Shown here: positions 48,807 through 57,877 of the stretch, piece by piece
Layout: each line of letters starts with the position of its first letter
Numbering within the stretch: position 1 is the first letter of the stretch
Assembly (NCBI RefSeq): GCF_024748695.1
Contig: NZ_CP087176.1
Location: forward strand, 3,279,501-3,343,500
Direction: 5' to 3'
DNA from: Pseudomonas sp. B21-040
GTDB lineage: Bacteria; Pseudomonadota; Gammaproteobacteria; Pseudomonadales; Pseudomonadaceae
Length of the DNA: 64,000 nucleotides
Notes under the pieces: model-generated
Told to the model about the DNA's origin: nothing
What the model saw: the letters and a program-made list of their open reading frames with translations, nothing else
Database searches by the model: none
Position numbers and translations under genes: made by a program

Positions 48807-50566
48807 GACGGGTTTCCAGTCGGTGCTGGTGGCGAAACTTTGTCAGGGCTGGTTTGCGGAAAAATCAGGATCTGCAGATTGCCACGCTGATAGCGTTTGC
48901 CATCGATAGGCAACCGCTCGACTTCTTCGATTTCCGCGACACTGTTGACCCGCATCACCACACCGACCGAGCCTTTTTTGCGCGCCTCGGTCATCCACTC
49001 ATCGACGTTGTCCAGGGGCACTTTGCGCGAAGCCATGGCCGGGTCGCCGAGACCGTACTTCAGCTCGCCGATGGTATTGAACAGATCGACTTGCGGGCGC
49101 TTCAAACGCCAGGACAACGCGGAGGCCGCACCGAGATCGTTACTGAGCAAAGAACTGGTTTTGCCCAATGCATCGAGGTGTTCGGCAATGAACTGGTCCG
49201 GCATCTTGCTGTTGACGACCTGTGCCGGCATGGCGGCTGGCAACAACGCAATCAATATCCAGATGCCGATCGCCGGCATCGCCCAAAAAGTCAGTGGACG
49301 CAGGGCTTGTAATGAATTGCTGATGATCCAGCCGAGCAACACGATGAACGCCAGCGACAGGCTGAACATCTCGGTGTTTTCGTAGATCTCTTTGGAAACC
49401 TGAAGATAGAGCAGGGCGATCAGGGCAACAGTGCCCACGGTGATGTTGATCGCCGCATTGATGCGAAGCGACCGCGCTCGCCCTTGGTTCAGGAGCTCCA
49501 TGACCGTGTGCCCCATCAGCAGGGCCAGCGGCAATAGGCACGGCATGATGTAGGTCGGCAGTTTGCCGCTGCTCAAACTGAAGAAAGCCAGTGGCAACAG
49601 CAGCCAAAGCAGCAGGAAACCGACGACAGGCTGGCGTTTGTGCTTCCAGGCGTTGATGAACGTGGTCGGTAGCAACGCCGCCCATGGCAGGCTCGACACC
49701 ACCAGCAAGGGCAGATAGAACCACCATGGCCGCGCATGCTGTGCATCATCGGCGGCGAACCGGCGCACGTGTTCGTTCCAGAAGAAAAAGCGCCAGAAGT
49801 CCGGCTCCCGGTGGTGAATGGCGAGCACCCAAGGCAAGCACACCACCACCGCCACCAGCACGGCCAACGAACCGTAACGCACCAGTTCACCCATGCGCCG
49901 TTGCCAAAGCATGTAGGGCAGGGCGATCAACACGGGTAACAACCAGGCCAGAAAGCCCTTGGTCATGAAGCCCATGCCACAGGCGAACCCCAGCATCGCC
50001 CAGGCACCCACCTTGCTTCGTGGGGTTTGACCGTCGAGGGCAAACCACAGCGCAACCAGGCTCAGGTTGACCCAGAAGGTGAATTGCGGATCGAGGTTGG
50101 CGTAACCGGCCTGGCCGGCAATCAGCCCGAAACTCATGTACAGCAACGCGCAGGCCGCGCTTTTGCGCGGGTCGCTCCAAAGCCTGCGGGCGATCAGGTA
50201 CGTCAACCAGACACTTAGCCCGGTACTGAGCGCCGAAGCAATGCGCACACCAAACAGGTTGTCACCAAAAACCGCCTGGCCGATGGCAATCATCCAGTAC
50301 CCGGCGATGGGCTTTTCGAAGTAGCGAATGCCCATGAAGTGCGGCGCGACCCAGTTGCCGCTCAGGAGCATTTCCTGGCTGATCTGGGCATAACGGGGCT
50401 CGTCGGGGATCCACAGGCCGTGGGTCATCAAGGGCAGCAGGTAGAACACCACAAAGGCGAGAACCAGACCGGGCACAATCCAGCGATTGGCGGCGTTTGA
50501 AGTGCCGGTATAACGGTAGGACTGTGCCCCGACCGGGTGTCGCAACGGATTGTTTTGGGACGTCAT
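48803..50566 (-). CDS. arnT: Second ArnT-like aminoarabinosyltransferase
   Basis: A 587-residue paralogue of the ArnT at 35204-36850. The catalytic loop is [20 protein letters not shown] followed by [20 protein letters not shown]. It follows the first copy throughout ([61 protein letters not shown]). It has an extra hydrophilic N-terminus of about 35 residues. The ATG at 50566 was chosen over an upstream frame that lacks homology. Having two ArnT-type enzymes in one strain suggests that they differ in acceptor site or in regulation (inference). Confidence 0.92.
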   Translation of the reverse strand: MTSQNNPLRHPVGAQSYRYTGTSNAANRWIVPGLVLAFVVFYLLPLMTHGLWIPDEPRYAQISQEMLLSGNWVAPHFMGIRYFEKPIAGYWMIAIGQAVFGDNLFGVRIASALSTGLSVWLTYLIARRLWSDPRKSAACALLYMSFGLIAGQAGYANLDPQFTFWVNLSLVALWFALDGQTPRSKVGAWAMLGFACGMGFMTKGFLAWLLPVLIALPYMLWQRRMGELVRYGSLAVLVAVVVCLPWVLAIHHREPDFWRFFFWNEHVRRFAADDAQHARPWWFYLPLLVVSSLPWAALLPTTFINAWKHKRQPVVGFLLLWLLLPLAFFSLSSGKLPTYIMPCLLPLALLMGHTVMELLNQGRARSLRINAAINITVGTVALIALLYLQVSKEIYENTEMFSLSLAFIVLLGWIISNSLQALRPLTFWAMPAIGIWILIALLPAAMPAQVVNSKMPDQFIAEHLDALGKTSSLLSNDLGAASALSWRLKRPQVDLFNTIGELKYGLGDPAMASRKVPLDNVDEWMTEARKKGSVGVVMRVNSVAEIEEVERLPIDGKRYQRGNLQILIFPQTSPDKVSPPAPTGNPS

Positions 50567-50875
50567 GACTCGACCTGACTTAGAGACGTTACCGAATTCA
50601 GTGCAGGGCTCGGCGCAATCCTGCGAAAGCACAGCACTGGAATAAATTGCCCGAAGGCACAAATACAGCCGGAGTAAGTGATTTCTTTGATCTGGAACTA
50701 TCAGCCTCCTTGGTTGAATGGTTCCTGACAAAATCGAAAATAAAGGTGAACTAGCGTTCAGCTGTCCATTGAGAAAGATTAACTTTCACTGTCGGGCACT
50801 TAACTAAGGAAGGTTCCATGGGTGCACTTAAAATGCACCGTTCACCTTCCATTGTTACTGCCGGCTGGCGAGTCG
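50567..50875. other. Gap between the Ais-like gene and the second arnT, with nested inverted repeat
   Basis: No gene is seen in these 309 bases. At 50808-50850 an outer 7-bp stem (GGAAGGT / ACCTTCC) encloses an inner 6-bp stem (GGTGCA 50821-50826 / TGCACC 50834-50839). It lies 25 bases beyond the stop of the Ais-like gene and could protect or end that message, though no U-tract follows. The rest must carry the promoter of the arnT copy. Confidence 0.55.
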
Positions 50876-51550
50876 TTACTTGCGTGCTGCTGCAGTCGCC
50901 AGCGAGGGCCAGTCTTCAGGTTGCAGGATGCCCAACACCTTGAGTTGCCCTTGTGCATCGATGCTGACGAACAATGAACTGGTGTATTCACTGTCGGCAG
51001 CGTGTTTGAAACCTGTCTCTTTTTCAAAGTCGCTGATACAGCCACTGTGCGTCACCAGCACGCTGTTGCGATGGGCAACCTTGTGCGCAACCACATCGTT
51101 ACGCAGTGCGGTGCCACAACTGGCCAGCCATTCTTGGGCGACCGCATCTTTGCCGAACATGGCGTGCGCTGTTTGTTGGGTGCGGGTCACCGGGCTTGCA
51201 AGTACATCGGTCTGCGCCATGCCCAGGCCCATAAAGCCTTTACCTACCGCCGTAGCTGTTTCGCTGCCATGGCGGGTAATGCCGTCGGCAGGACCCAGGC
51301 ACGGGTTGCTCGACCGGTCACAGCGCTCGGCGTGTCGCACCAACACCACCACTTCTCCGGCCTGCCAATGCTTGAGCAGTTCGGCATGGGCCTGGGCGTC
51401 GGCGCTTCCCAGATTTGTCGGCGAGGTGTGCCACATGACAAAACCTGTCACGAGAGCAGCCACCAACAGTGAGCCCGAGATCGCAACCACTCGGGTGAGG
51501 CGCGAACCCTGGCGTGGCGCTGAGGTGGCAGGTGATACCGTTTTGAGCAT
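50876..51550 (-). CDS. Ais/PmrG-like histidine phosphatase (LPS core phosphatase family)
   Basis: Exported histidine phosphatase of 224 residues. It has one N-terminal membrane helix (about 21-40) and the RHG-type motif VVVLVRHAERCDRS, then NPCLGPADGITRHGSETATAVGKGF (in part), a second Arg in SPVTRTQQTAHAMF, and the second His in VLVTHSGCISDF. The segment closely matches E. coli Ais / Salmonella PmrG (LFRHAERCDRSTNQCL), a phosphatase of the LPS heptose phosphate encoded beside arn there. ATG 51550 has AAGGG upstream. Confidence 0.85.
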   Translation of the reverse strand: MLKTVSPATSAPRQGSRLTRVVAISGSLLVAALVTGFVMWHTSPTNLGSADAQAHAELLKHWQAGEVVVLVRHAERCDRSSNPCLGPADGITRHGSETATAVGKGFMGLGMAQTDVLASPVTRTQQTAHAMFGKDAVAQEWLASCGTALRNDVVAHKVAHRNSVLVTHSGCISDFEKETGFKHAADSEYTSSLFVSIDAQGQLKVLGILQPEDWPSLATAAARK

Positions 51551-51867
51551 GTTCTTACCCTTGACTGTTCGCAACACCGGACATAAGGCTGCTTTGGCCG
51601 CAGAAAAAACTGACGAATTTCAAATCAAGTTTTACTAAACCTGGATGATGAGCGGTACGTTAAAGGCTGAGGCGTGTGAACGTGGTGAAACGGATGTGAA
51701 AATTTTGCGCAGATGATCGAAGGGCAAATGCTTCTAGTGTGATGATCTACAACATTATTACAAACTAACTAGTTGCGCGGAGTATTTGAAAGTCAATATC
51801 AAGTACGGTGTGAAACTTGTTACAGAAGTGCCGCAGTTGCTTTGCCGAGGAAGAAAAACGTCATGCG

Positions 51868-52029
51868 ATGTTCCAGCCTTTCATACCCGACGATGAAAGT
51901 CGGGGAGCGGGCTTGGGATCAGGGCTTTCGCAGGTGCAGCGGATCTGTAGCCGACAGCAATGGCAAGTGACGCTCGGCAGCCTTGAGCCCAACGGCTGCT
52001 GTTTCACCGTTGAGCTTAAGCCGGCGTAA
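51868..52029 (+). pseudogene. C-terminal stub of a sensor histidine kinase
   Basis: The last about 53 codons of a histidine-kinase ATPase domain remain: FQPFIPDD (the F-box), GAGLGSGLSQVQRICSRQQ (G2 box, compare GxGLGLSIVQRI) and WQVTLGSLEPNGCCFTVEL. No dimerisation domain, membrane segment or response regulator is found upstream; the frame is open only from 51814 and has a TGA before it. It is best explained as a relic of a deleted two-component system next to the LPS-modification genes. The 240 bases before it show nothing else. Confidence 0.7.
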
Positions 52030-52035
52030 TCGGTT

Positions 52036-52629
52036 TCAACCGGAGGACGGGCAACTCTGTTGCGACCCCCTGGCCGCCTGGCCGATCACGGCCGCCAGGC
52101 GTTTGACATTGTTCTGCTGGGCGGCAACCAGGTCTTCGATACTTGTCGCCGAAGGCGTTTGCAAAGTGCTATGGCAGGTGAGTGATGAAACATTGCCTTC
52201 ACCGATGCCCCGCAAGCGCCAGGTCGCCTCGATCAGCCCGTACTGGCCGGGAACAGAATCAAAGCGCTGCACCTCCACCCGCAACGACAATTTGCGTGGG
52301 GGGTTGGCGTTGATCAGTTGAGCCGCCAGTGCGCTTTGTAATTCCTCAGACAGTGATGCGCCCCACCAGTCGGTTTCCAGCAGGACCAGGCCACTGTTTC
52401 CCTGGCGAATGACTATCTGCGTCCGGTCGACCTGAGCCGGCACACTGACAGCATCAAACTCGATGTACATCCCGTTACTGTGCGCCGCGCCCCCGGTTTG
52501 CTGCGGCATCAGCGTGTGGTAATGAACCGGTTCACTGCGGCAGGCCGCCAGCAGCATCAGCGCAGTGATCAAGGTGATCTTCGGCGAAAAACCCATACGT
52601 CGTGCTCCTTTGTTCTGCGGCGCGGTCAT
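52036..52629 (-). CDS. pqiC: PqiC, lipoprotein of the PqiABC lipid transport system
   Basis: Outer-membrane lipoprotein of 197 residues (ABC-type transport auxiliary / DUF330). The lipobox is LMLLAAC at about residue 30. VHYHTLMP, YIEFDAVSVPAQVDRTQIVIR and LLETDWWGASLSEELQSALAAQL (in parts) match the family. In E. coli PqiC joins with PqiB to form the trans-envelope conduit. The gene overlaps pqiB by 4 bases. Confidence 0.9.
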   Translation of the reverse strand: MTAPQNKGARRMGFSPKITLITALMLLAACRSEPVHYHTLMPQQTGGAAHSNGMYIEFDAVSVPAQVDRTQIVIRQGNSGLVLLETDWWGASLSEELQSALAAQLINANPPRKLSLRVEVQRFDSVPGQYGLIEATWRLRGIGEGNVSSLTCHSTLQTPSATSIEDLVAAQQNNVKRLAAVIGQAARGSQQSCPSSG

Positions 52630-54287
52630 TGTTTCAGGTCCTTAGCCGAGGCATTTTCGGGTCGTCCACGAATCAGCGATTCTGGATGCCTGCTCAAATA
52701 ATCCGCCAGCTGACGCAACGCTCTTGCCGCGCGCCCCAGTTCATCCAGTGTTTCTCCCAGTTGTACCCGTTGCGGCGAGTCTTCGGCGATGGTGGAACCG
52801 GCCGACTTTATCGTCGTATTGGCCGATTGCAGGGTCGTGCTGACGTCCGACAGGGTGGTGCTCACACCGGGCAGGGTCTTGGTATTGAATTGCGCCAAGC
52901 CTTTGCGCAGTTCCACGAGGTTGCTGTCGAGGTTGCCGGCAATACGATCGATTGGCAGTTTGTTGAGTTTGTCGACCATGGCCTCCAGTTTTTCCTGCAA
53001 TTGCTCAAGGCTACCCGGCAACGTCGGAATCATGACCGGGCGTGCGTTTGGATCGAAGGCCACTTTTTCGGTTTTAGGGTAGAAGTCCAGGGAAATGTAC
53101 AACTGACCGGTCAACAGATTGCCGGTACGGGCCTGGGCGCGCAGGCCGTTTTCGATAAACGAGCCAATCATCCGAACGCTGGCCGCTTCGTCATTGGGGT
53201 CATGATTGAGCGCCTTGATCATTTTGGTGTGGGCCTGCCCCAAACGCTGCGGGTAGATCACGATGCCGACATTGACCGGGAACGTGCGCTTTTGCGCGTC
53301 GAAATCCAGATTGACCGATACCACCTTGCCGATCTCCATGCCCAGGAATTCCACCGGCGCATCGACCTTGAGCCCGCGCATGGCCTGATCGAAACGCAGG
53401 GCCAGGAATTGCGGCTTGCCATTCGGTGGCGCGAGGGCGCTTTGCTGGTCCTCGAACAGTTCGTAGGCATATTCTTCGGCGGCAGGTTTATCGTTAGGGC
53501 TGTACTCCGGCGCGCGAAAGGCAATACCGCCTACCAACATCGAGGACAAGGATTCGGTCTTGACCGCAAAACCGTTGGCACCCACGCTTACGTCGATACC
53601 GCTGGCGTTCCAGAAACGGGTGTTTTCGGTGACGTACTGGTCATTGGGTGCATGGATGAACAAGTCGATGTTCACCCCTTTGCCATCCGGGTCCAATCCA
53701 TAGGCCACCACTTGGCCAACCGGAATCTTGCGGTAGTAAACCGGCGAGCCAATGTCCAGCGAGCCCAGGTCCTGGGTGTGCAAGGTGAAACGCTTGCCGG
53801 GTTCGCCATAGGTGATCGCCGGCGGGTTTTCCAGGCCCTTGAAGTTTTTCGCGCGGCCATTGGCCTGGCCGATGTCGGCGCCGATGTAATCACCGGACAG
53901 CAATGTATCGATCCCTGAGACACCGCCGGCACCGATGCGCGGACGCACGACCCAGAATTGCGAGTCTTCACGGGTGAAGCTTTCGGCCTGCTTGGCCAGT
54001 TTGATCGTGGCGTTGACACTCTTCTGGTCGTTGCTCAGTTCTACGTCCGAGACTTGGCCGATGATCACGTTGCGGTATTTGACCTCGGTCTTGTTGGCCG
54101 TCAGGCCATCACCGGTCTTGAACGTAACCGTGATAGTCGGGCCTTCCTGCAAGATGCTGTGGACGACCAGGGAAATACCCACCAATACCGCGACAATCGG
54201 AACGATCCAGACCAGTGAAACGCTGCGGCCAGTCTTGATTGGGGCCTGTCCGGGGGCCTGTGGCCCTTCAGTGGCTTGCGACTTCAT
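52626..54287 (-). CDS. pqiB: PqiB, MCE-domain envelope lipid transport protein
   Basis: Protein of 553 residues with one N-terminal membrane helix (about 26-45) and three MCE domains (about 50-140, 165-265 and 290-400). Typical MCE starts are TITVTFKTGDGLTANKTEVKYRN (in part), GSPVYYRKIPVGQVVAYGL and DAPVEFLGMEIGKVVSVNL. The C-terminal part is helical and forms the tube tip or channel. It is thought to carry lipids between inner and outer membrane. It overlaps pqiA (second) by 20 bases. Confidence 0.93.
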   Translation of the reverse strand: MKSQATEGPQAPGQAPIKTGRSVSLVWIVPIVAVLVGISLVVHSILQEGPTITVTFKTGDGLTANKTEVKYRNVIIGQVSDVELSNDQKSVNATIKLAKQAESFTREDSQFWVVRPRIGAGGVSGIDTLLSGDYIGADIGQANGRAKNFKGLENPPAITYGEPGKRFTLHTQDLGSLDIGSPVYYRKIPVGQVVAYGLDPDGKGVNIDLFIHAPNDQYVTENTRFWNASGIDVSVGANGFAVKTESLSSMLVGGIAFRAPEYSPNDKPAAEEYAYELFEDQQSALAPPNGKPQFLALRFDQAMRGLKVDAPVEFLGMEIGKVVSVNLDFDAQKRTFPVNVGIVIYPQRLGQAHTKMIKALNHDPNDEAASVRMIGSFIENGLRAQARTGNLLTGQLYISLDFYPKTEKVAFDPNARPVMIPTLPGSLEQLQEKLEAMVDKLNKLPIDRIAGNLDSNLVELRKGLAQFNTKTLPGVSTTLSDVSTTLQSANTTIKSAGSTIAEDSPQRVQLGETLDELGRAARALRQLADYLSRHPESLIRGRPENASAKDLKQ

Positions 54288-54924
54288 CCATGACCTCCTC
54301 GTTTTGTGGGTTTTCCCGCGTTGAATCCCAGATCAGGCGCGGGTCGAAACTCATCGCCGACAGCATGGTGAACACCACCACCAAACCAAAAAACAGGATG
54401 CCCGGGCGCGGTTCGATGTCGGCCAGGGCCTGAAACTTCACCAGGGAGGCCACCAGTGCCACGACGATCACATCGAGCATTGACCAGTAACCGATGACCT
54501 CCACAAAGCGGTACAGCTGCGACCGTTCCTTGAGTGCCCACTGGCTGTCGCGGTGTACGGACAACAGCAGGAACGTCAGGGCCAAAAACTTGATGCCCGG
54601 CACCGCGATGCTGGCGATGAAAATGATCAGGGCGATGTCCCACGCGCCGGCCTCCCAGAACTCAAGTACGCCGCTCATGATCGTGCTGTCGGCACCGTTA
54701 CCGACCATCTTGGTGTTCATCACCGGCAACAGATTGGCCGGGACGTAAAACGCCAGGGCGGTGAACATGTAGGCCCACGTGCGGTTCAGCGAGTTGGTTT
54801 TGCGCCGATGCAGGGGCGCACCGCAGCGCTCACATTCATGCGGCTCGCCGGTCATGTCGCAGGCCAGGCCGCAGCTGTGACACAGGCACAGGTTGAGTTC
54901 GCTGGCGACCGGAGGGGTATTCAT
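54268..54924 (-). CDS. pqiA: PqiA domain protein (second half)
   Basis: Membrane protein of 218 residues with a four-Cys zinc-like cluster at the N terminus (CHSCGLACDMTG; CERCGAPL) and four helices with NRTWAYMFTALAFYVPANLLPVMN. In E. coli the two PqiA domains are in one chain; here they are two separate genes. The start ATG 54924 shares ATGA with the stop of the preceding gene. Confidence 0.92.
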   Translation of the reverse strand: MNTPPVASELNLCLCHSCGLACDMTGEPHECERCGAPLHRRKTNSLNRTWAYMFTALAFYVPANLLPVMNTKMVGNGADSTIMSGVLEFWEAGAWDIALIIFIASIAVPGIKFLALTFLLLSVHRDSQWALKERSQLYRFVEVIGYWSMLDVIVVALVASLVKFQALADIEPRPGILFFGLVVVFTMLSAMSFDPRLIWDSTRENPQNEEVMDEVASH

Positions 54925-55517
54925 AGAATGTCCCATAATTCACGGATATCGCGCCCGGCGATGCGGATCATCATCAGGCTCAGCACGGCAAGCGCAAACA
55001 GGCCGATGCCGGGCAGTACGTCCAGCAATCCGGCGAGTTTGATGACCGCCACCATTGCACCCAGCAGGCAGACTTCCAGCATGCTCCAGGGCCTGAGGGC
55101 CTCCAGCCAGCGCATGCAGAATTTAAAACCGGGTGAACGACGGTGTGAGAGGGCAAAACCCAGGACCCAGATGAGCAACAACAGCTGGAAAATCGGTGCG
55201 ATGATCATCGCAATCGCCGCGACCATCGCAATGAAGGTGATCGGTCCCATGCTCAGGGCCAGGACTGAATCCCAGAGCGTTGCACTGTTTTTCAAGCCTT
55301 TGAGGCTGATGCTCATGACCGGATAAAAATTGGCGAAAACCCACAGCATCAACGCGGCGAAGGTCAACGCCAGGCGTTGCTCCACTGTCAGACCGTTATA
55401 GCGCTGGAGCACGCCGCCGCAGCACGTACACAGGGTTTTCTGGTGTTTGGCGAGCGTGACTTTTTCATACACACAGTCGCAGTGCTCGCAGATGATCAGC
55501 TGATCAGTAGTTGCCAT
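54921..55517 (-). CDS. pqiA: PqiA domain protein (first half)
   Basis: Membrane protein of 198 residues. The zinc-like cluster is CEHCDCVYEKV and CTCCGGVL. Four helices follow, with the family motif LWVFANFYPVMSISLKG and RWSMLEV-like LRPWSMLEVCLLGAMVAVIKLAG (in part). It is the first gene of pqiA-A-B-C. It is probably an inner-membrane partner of PqiB. Confidence 0.92.
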   Translation of the reverse strand: MATTDQLIICEHCDCVYEKVTLAKHQKTLCTCCGGVLQRYNGLTVEQRLALTFAALMLWVFANFYPVMSISLKGLKNSATLWDSVLALSMGPITFIAMVAAIAMIIAPIFQLLLLIWVLGFALSHRRSPGFKFCMRWLEALRPWSMLEVCLLGAMVAVIKLAGLLDVLPGIGLFALAVLSLMMIRIAGRDIRELWDIL

Positions 55518-55787
55518 GGGCCAAGGCTCAACAAAGGGCAGGAAGTTCAGAGCACCTCCTCAATATAGAAGTGACTCGCAATTGAGCAAATCGAAAGTCG
55601 ATACGATGGAGCTTAATGGCCATGAAACAGCTGCCCACGCGAGACAGCGAATTCGTCGAACTCCATATTTACCGCTATTACGATGTCGATTTCACCGCGC
55701 CTTGTTCGACTAACAAACAGGGAATGAATCTGTCGCATCGCACCGATCTCAGGCATTCCCTGTACGAGAACTCACCGGGAGAAGACC

Positions 55788-56414
55788 ATGCGCAAGCTCA
55801 CCGTTGCCGCATTCATGAGTCTGGATGGCGTTATGCAAGCGCCGGGCGGGCCGGAAGAAGACACCAGTGGCGAATTCCGCTTCGGTGGCTGGATCGTGCC
55901 TTACGCCGACAAAGTCTCCGGCCAGGCGATACAGGATCTGTTTTCGCAGCCGTTCGAGTTGCTGCTGGGGCGGCGCACTTACGACATATTCGCGGCGTAC
56001 TGGCCCCACAGACCTGCCGACTCCAACAGTCATGACATCGCCAGCCTGTTCAACAGCGTCCCCAAGCATGTAGCCACGCATCGCCCCGAGACGCTGGATT
56101 GGCACAACAGTCATGCATTGCAAGGAAACCTTGTCGACGCGATCCGCACGCTCAAGCACCGCGACGGCGCTGACCTGTTGACGCAGGGCAGCGGCAATCT
56201 GGTGCATCAACTGCTCGCCGCCGGGTTGGTCGACGAACTTCGGCTGATGACGTTTCCCGTGGTTCTGGGACGCGGCAAGCGCTTGTTCGACGACACGGCG
56301 CAACCTGAGGCCTTCACATTGGTGAACTCGATAATTACGTCCAGCGGTGTGCTGATCACGCGGTATGTGCGAGACGGGGAGGTACGCACTGGAACGTTCG
56401 ATGAAGGTGAATAG
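55788..56414 (+). CDS. Dihydrofolate reductase family protein (RibD C-terminal domain)
   Basis: Protein of 208 residues with the DHFR/RibD fold: LTVAAFMSLDGVMQAPGG at the N terminus, ELLLGRRTYDIFAAYWP, LTQGSGNLVHQLLAAGLVDELRLMTFPVVLGRGKRLF (in short parts). Members are annotated as NADPH-dependent reductases with unknown substrates. GGGAGA lies 6 bases before the ATG. It is a single gene divergent from pqiA; the 270 bases between hold no other gene. Confidence 0.88.
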   Translation: MRKLTVAAFMSLDGVMQAPGGPEEDTSGEFRFGGWIVPYADKVSGQAIQDLFSQPFELLLGRRTYDIFAAYWPHRPADSNSHDIASLFNSVPKHVATHRPETLDWHNSHALQGNLVDAIRTLKHRDGADLLTQGSGNLVHQLLAAGLVDELRLMTFPVVLGRGKRLFDDTAQPEAFTLVNSIITSSGVLITRYVRDGEVRTGTFDEGE

Positions 56415-56545
56415 ATTGGCCATGCTTGCGGGTTCGCGGTCTTTTGTTCCTCCCGCTGGGTAACCACTTCTGGCCGATAGCCGCCAGAACAGGCTACATC
56501 TCTCTCTGTGGCGACGAACCCGTTCTTCGCCACAGAGGATCGTGC

Positions 56546-56908
56546 TTATTCCTTCAGTTCAACCTTATCCAGCGCCTGATTCACCGCCAATTCCCCCAAC
56601 ATCACCACTTGGGTGATCCCCAGCAGGGTCTTGCGGTTTGAGTTGTCCAGTAGCGCCGCAAGATTGCTGAGCATGGTGGTGGCCGAACCCAGTGATTCGC
56701 TGGCGTTGACCAGCAGGGATTCGGTGTCGTACTTGGGGTTGGCGAGGAACATCGGTTCGGGTTCGTGGGTGCTGGCCATGATCTGGGCAGCCGGGTTGAG
56801 GTAGTGGTCGAGGGCGCGTTCGGCCGCTTCGTGGAGTTTTTTCGAATCGAGGGATTCGTAGGGCGATGCCGGATCGGTGTCCGGTGGGTTGGGTGTTGGT
56901 TTGAACAT
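56546..56908 (-). CDS. DUF6124 family protein
   Basis: Small acidic protein of 120 residues typical of Pseudomonas: FKPTPNPPDTDPASPYESLD at the start, KKLHEAAERALDHYL, then SLLVNASESLGSATTMLSNLA and GITQVVMLGELAVNQALD helices. No membrane segment or known catalytic motif. Function unknown. GGAG lies 9 bases before ATG 56908. A conserved-looking, hairpin-rich leader precedes it. Confidence 0.83.
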   Translation of the reverse strand: MFKPTPNPPDTDPASPYESLDSKKLHEAAERALDHYLNPAAQIMASTHEPEPMFLANPKYDTESLLVNASESLGSATTMLSNLAALLDNSNRKTLLGITQVVMLGELAVNQALDKVELKE

Positions 56909-57132
56909 AGATGAAACTCCTGGAAGAACTATTGAGGAGCCATCACCCTTTGCTACCAAACGAAAGGTGGTGGCCATGCACAGGTTGGTAGACCGGTCCA
57001 GGAACCCGGCGCTCCCGAGGGAGCCCTACGCATGGCCACCATAAAAAACAGAGATAAAAACGATCTCTGTAAAAGGTGGCGCTATGCGCCTGGACATACC
57101 GGGCTACCAAACCCGATCACTGTTTTTCAGTG
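56909..57132 (-). ncRNA. Hairpin-rich leader or small RNA before the DUF6124 gene
   Basis: Several inverted repeats are packed in about 200 bases. GTGGCCATGC (56970-56979) pairs with GCATGGCCAC (57031-57040). ACAGAGAT (57049-57056) pairs with ATCTCTGT (57063-57070). TCACTG-TTTTT-CAGTGA (57117-57132) forms a tight hairpin. The sequence CCGGCGCTCCCGAGGGAGCC in between is a further small stem. Coding seems unlikely in all frames. It may be a regulatory leader (minus strand) or an independent RNA. Bases 57133-57393 hold nothing I recognise. Confidence 0.4.
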
Positions 57133-57393
57133 ACCCAGCCACGATAGAACCCGTGCCCTAGACGCACAAGCCGGCGGATTCTGTCTTACCCGTAGGCGAT
57201 GACGCAAGGCGTTGTAGCCTTCGGGTGGTAACAGGAGGCTTCGTTTAAACAGGCGGGAACTTCGTTGTTTAAGCGTCAGCGACACGAAGGGGAATCTCGC
57301 GCCGGGACGCAGGCTGTCGGGGAGGCGCGCACTCGGTCGCAATCTTCTGCGGCGCTAAAATGTACCTTCGAGTTCCAATCCAGGAGAACCAAG

Positions 57394-57873
57394 ATGATCA
57401 GCAAAAACACGATTTGTCTCTGGTACGACGGCACCGCGCTGGACGCTGCGACCTTCTATGCCCGGACGTTTCCCGACAGTTCAGTGGGGGCCGTCCACCG
57501 CGCGCCGGGCGACTATCCGGCGGGTAAGCAGGGCGATGTCTTGACGGTTGAATTCACGGTGATGGGTATCCCTTGTCTCGGCCTGAACGGCGGATCGGGG
57601 ATCCGGCATAACCAGGCCTTTTCGTTTCAGGTCGCCACCGATGACCAAGCCGAAACGGATCGCCTGTGGAACGCGATTGTCGGCAACGGCGGCACGGAAA
57701 ATGTCTGCGGGTGGTGCCAGGATAAGTGGGGGTTGTCGTGGCAGATCACCCCGCGTGTCTTGACGGCTGCGATCACCCATCCTGATCAAGCGGTGGCCAA
57801 GCGAGCGTTCGAGGCCATGATGCAGATGGGCAAGATCGATATCGCGGCGATTGAAGCGGCGGTGGGGCGTTAA
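57394..57873 (+). CDS. VOC-family (PhnB-like / 3-demethylubiquinone-9 methyltransferase-like) protein
   Basis: Protein of 159 residues with the glyoxalase/VOC fold: TICLWYDGTALDAATFYARTFPDS, VLTVEFTVMGIPCLGLNGG, FSFQVATDDQAETDRLWNAIV (in parts), CGWCQDKWGLSWQITP and a C-terminal helix. These match the PhnB-like (3-dmu-9_3-mt) class, whose reaction is mostly unknown. Caggagaacc lies before the ATG at 57394. The stop is 4 bases from the end of the convergent LysR gene. Confidence 0.87.
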   Translation: MISKNTICLWYDGTALDAATFYARTFPDSSVGAVHRAPGDYPAGKQGDVLTVEFTVMGIPCLGLNGGSGIRHNQAFSFQVATDDQAETDRLWNAIVGNGGTENVCGWCQDKWGLSWQITPRVLTAAITHPDQAVAKRAFEAMMQMGKIDIAAIEAAVGR

Positions 57874-57877
57874 CGGG

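Noticed and set aside
31500..52029. A complete genomic island or prophage
   Set aside because: Only one integrase is present, with no tRNA, att sites, structural or conjugation genes. The arn and fbp genes look native in base composition, so I kept the island idea as a question only.
55616..55787. A small gene before the DHFR-like protein
   Set aside because: The frame MAMKQLPTRDSEFVEL has no ribosome-binding site and no recognisable domain, and it runs out of frame across the DHFR-like gene start.
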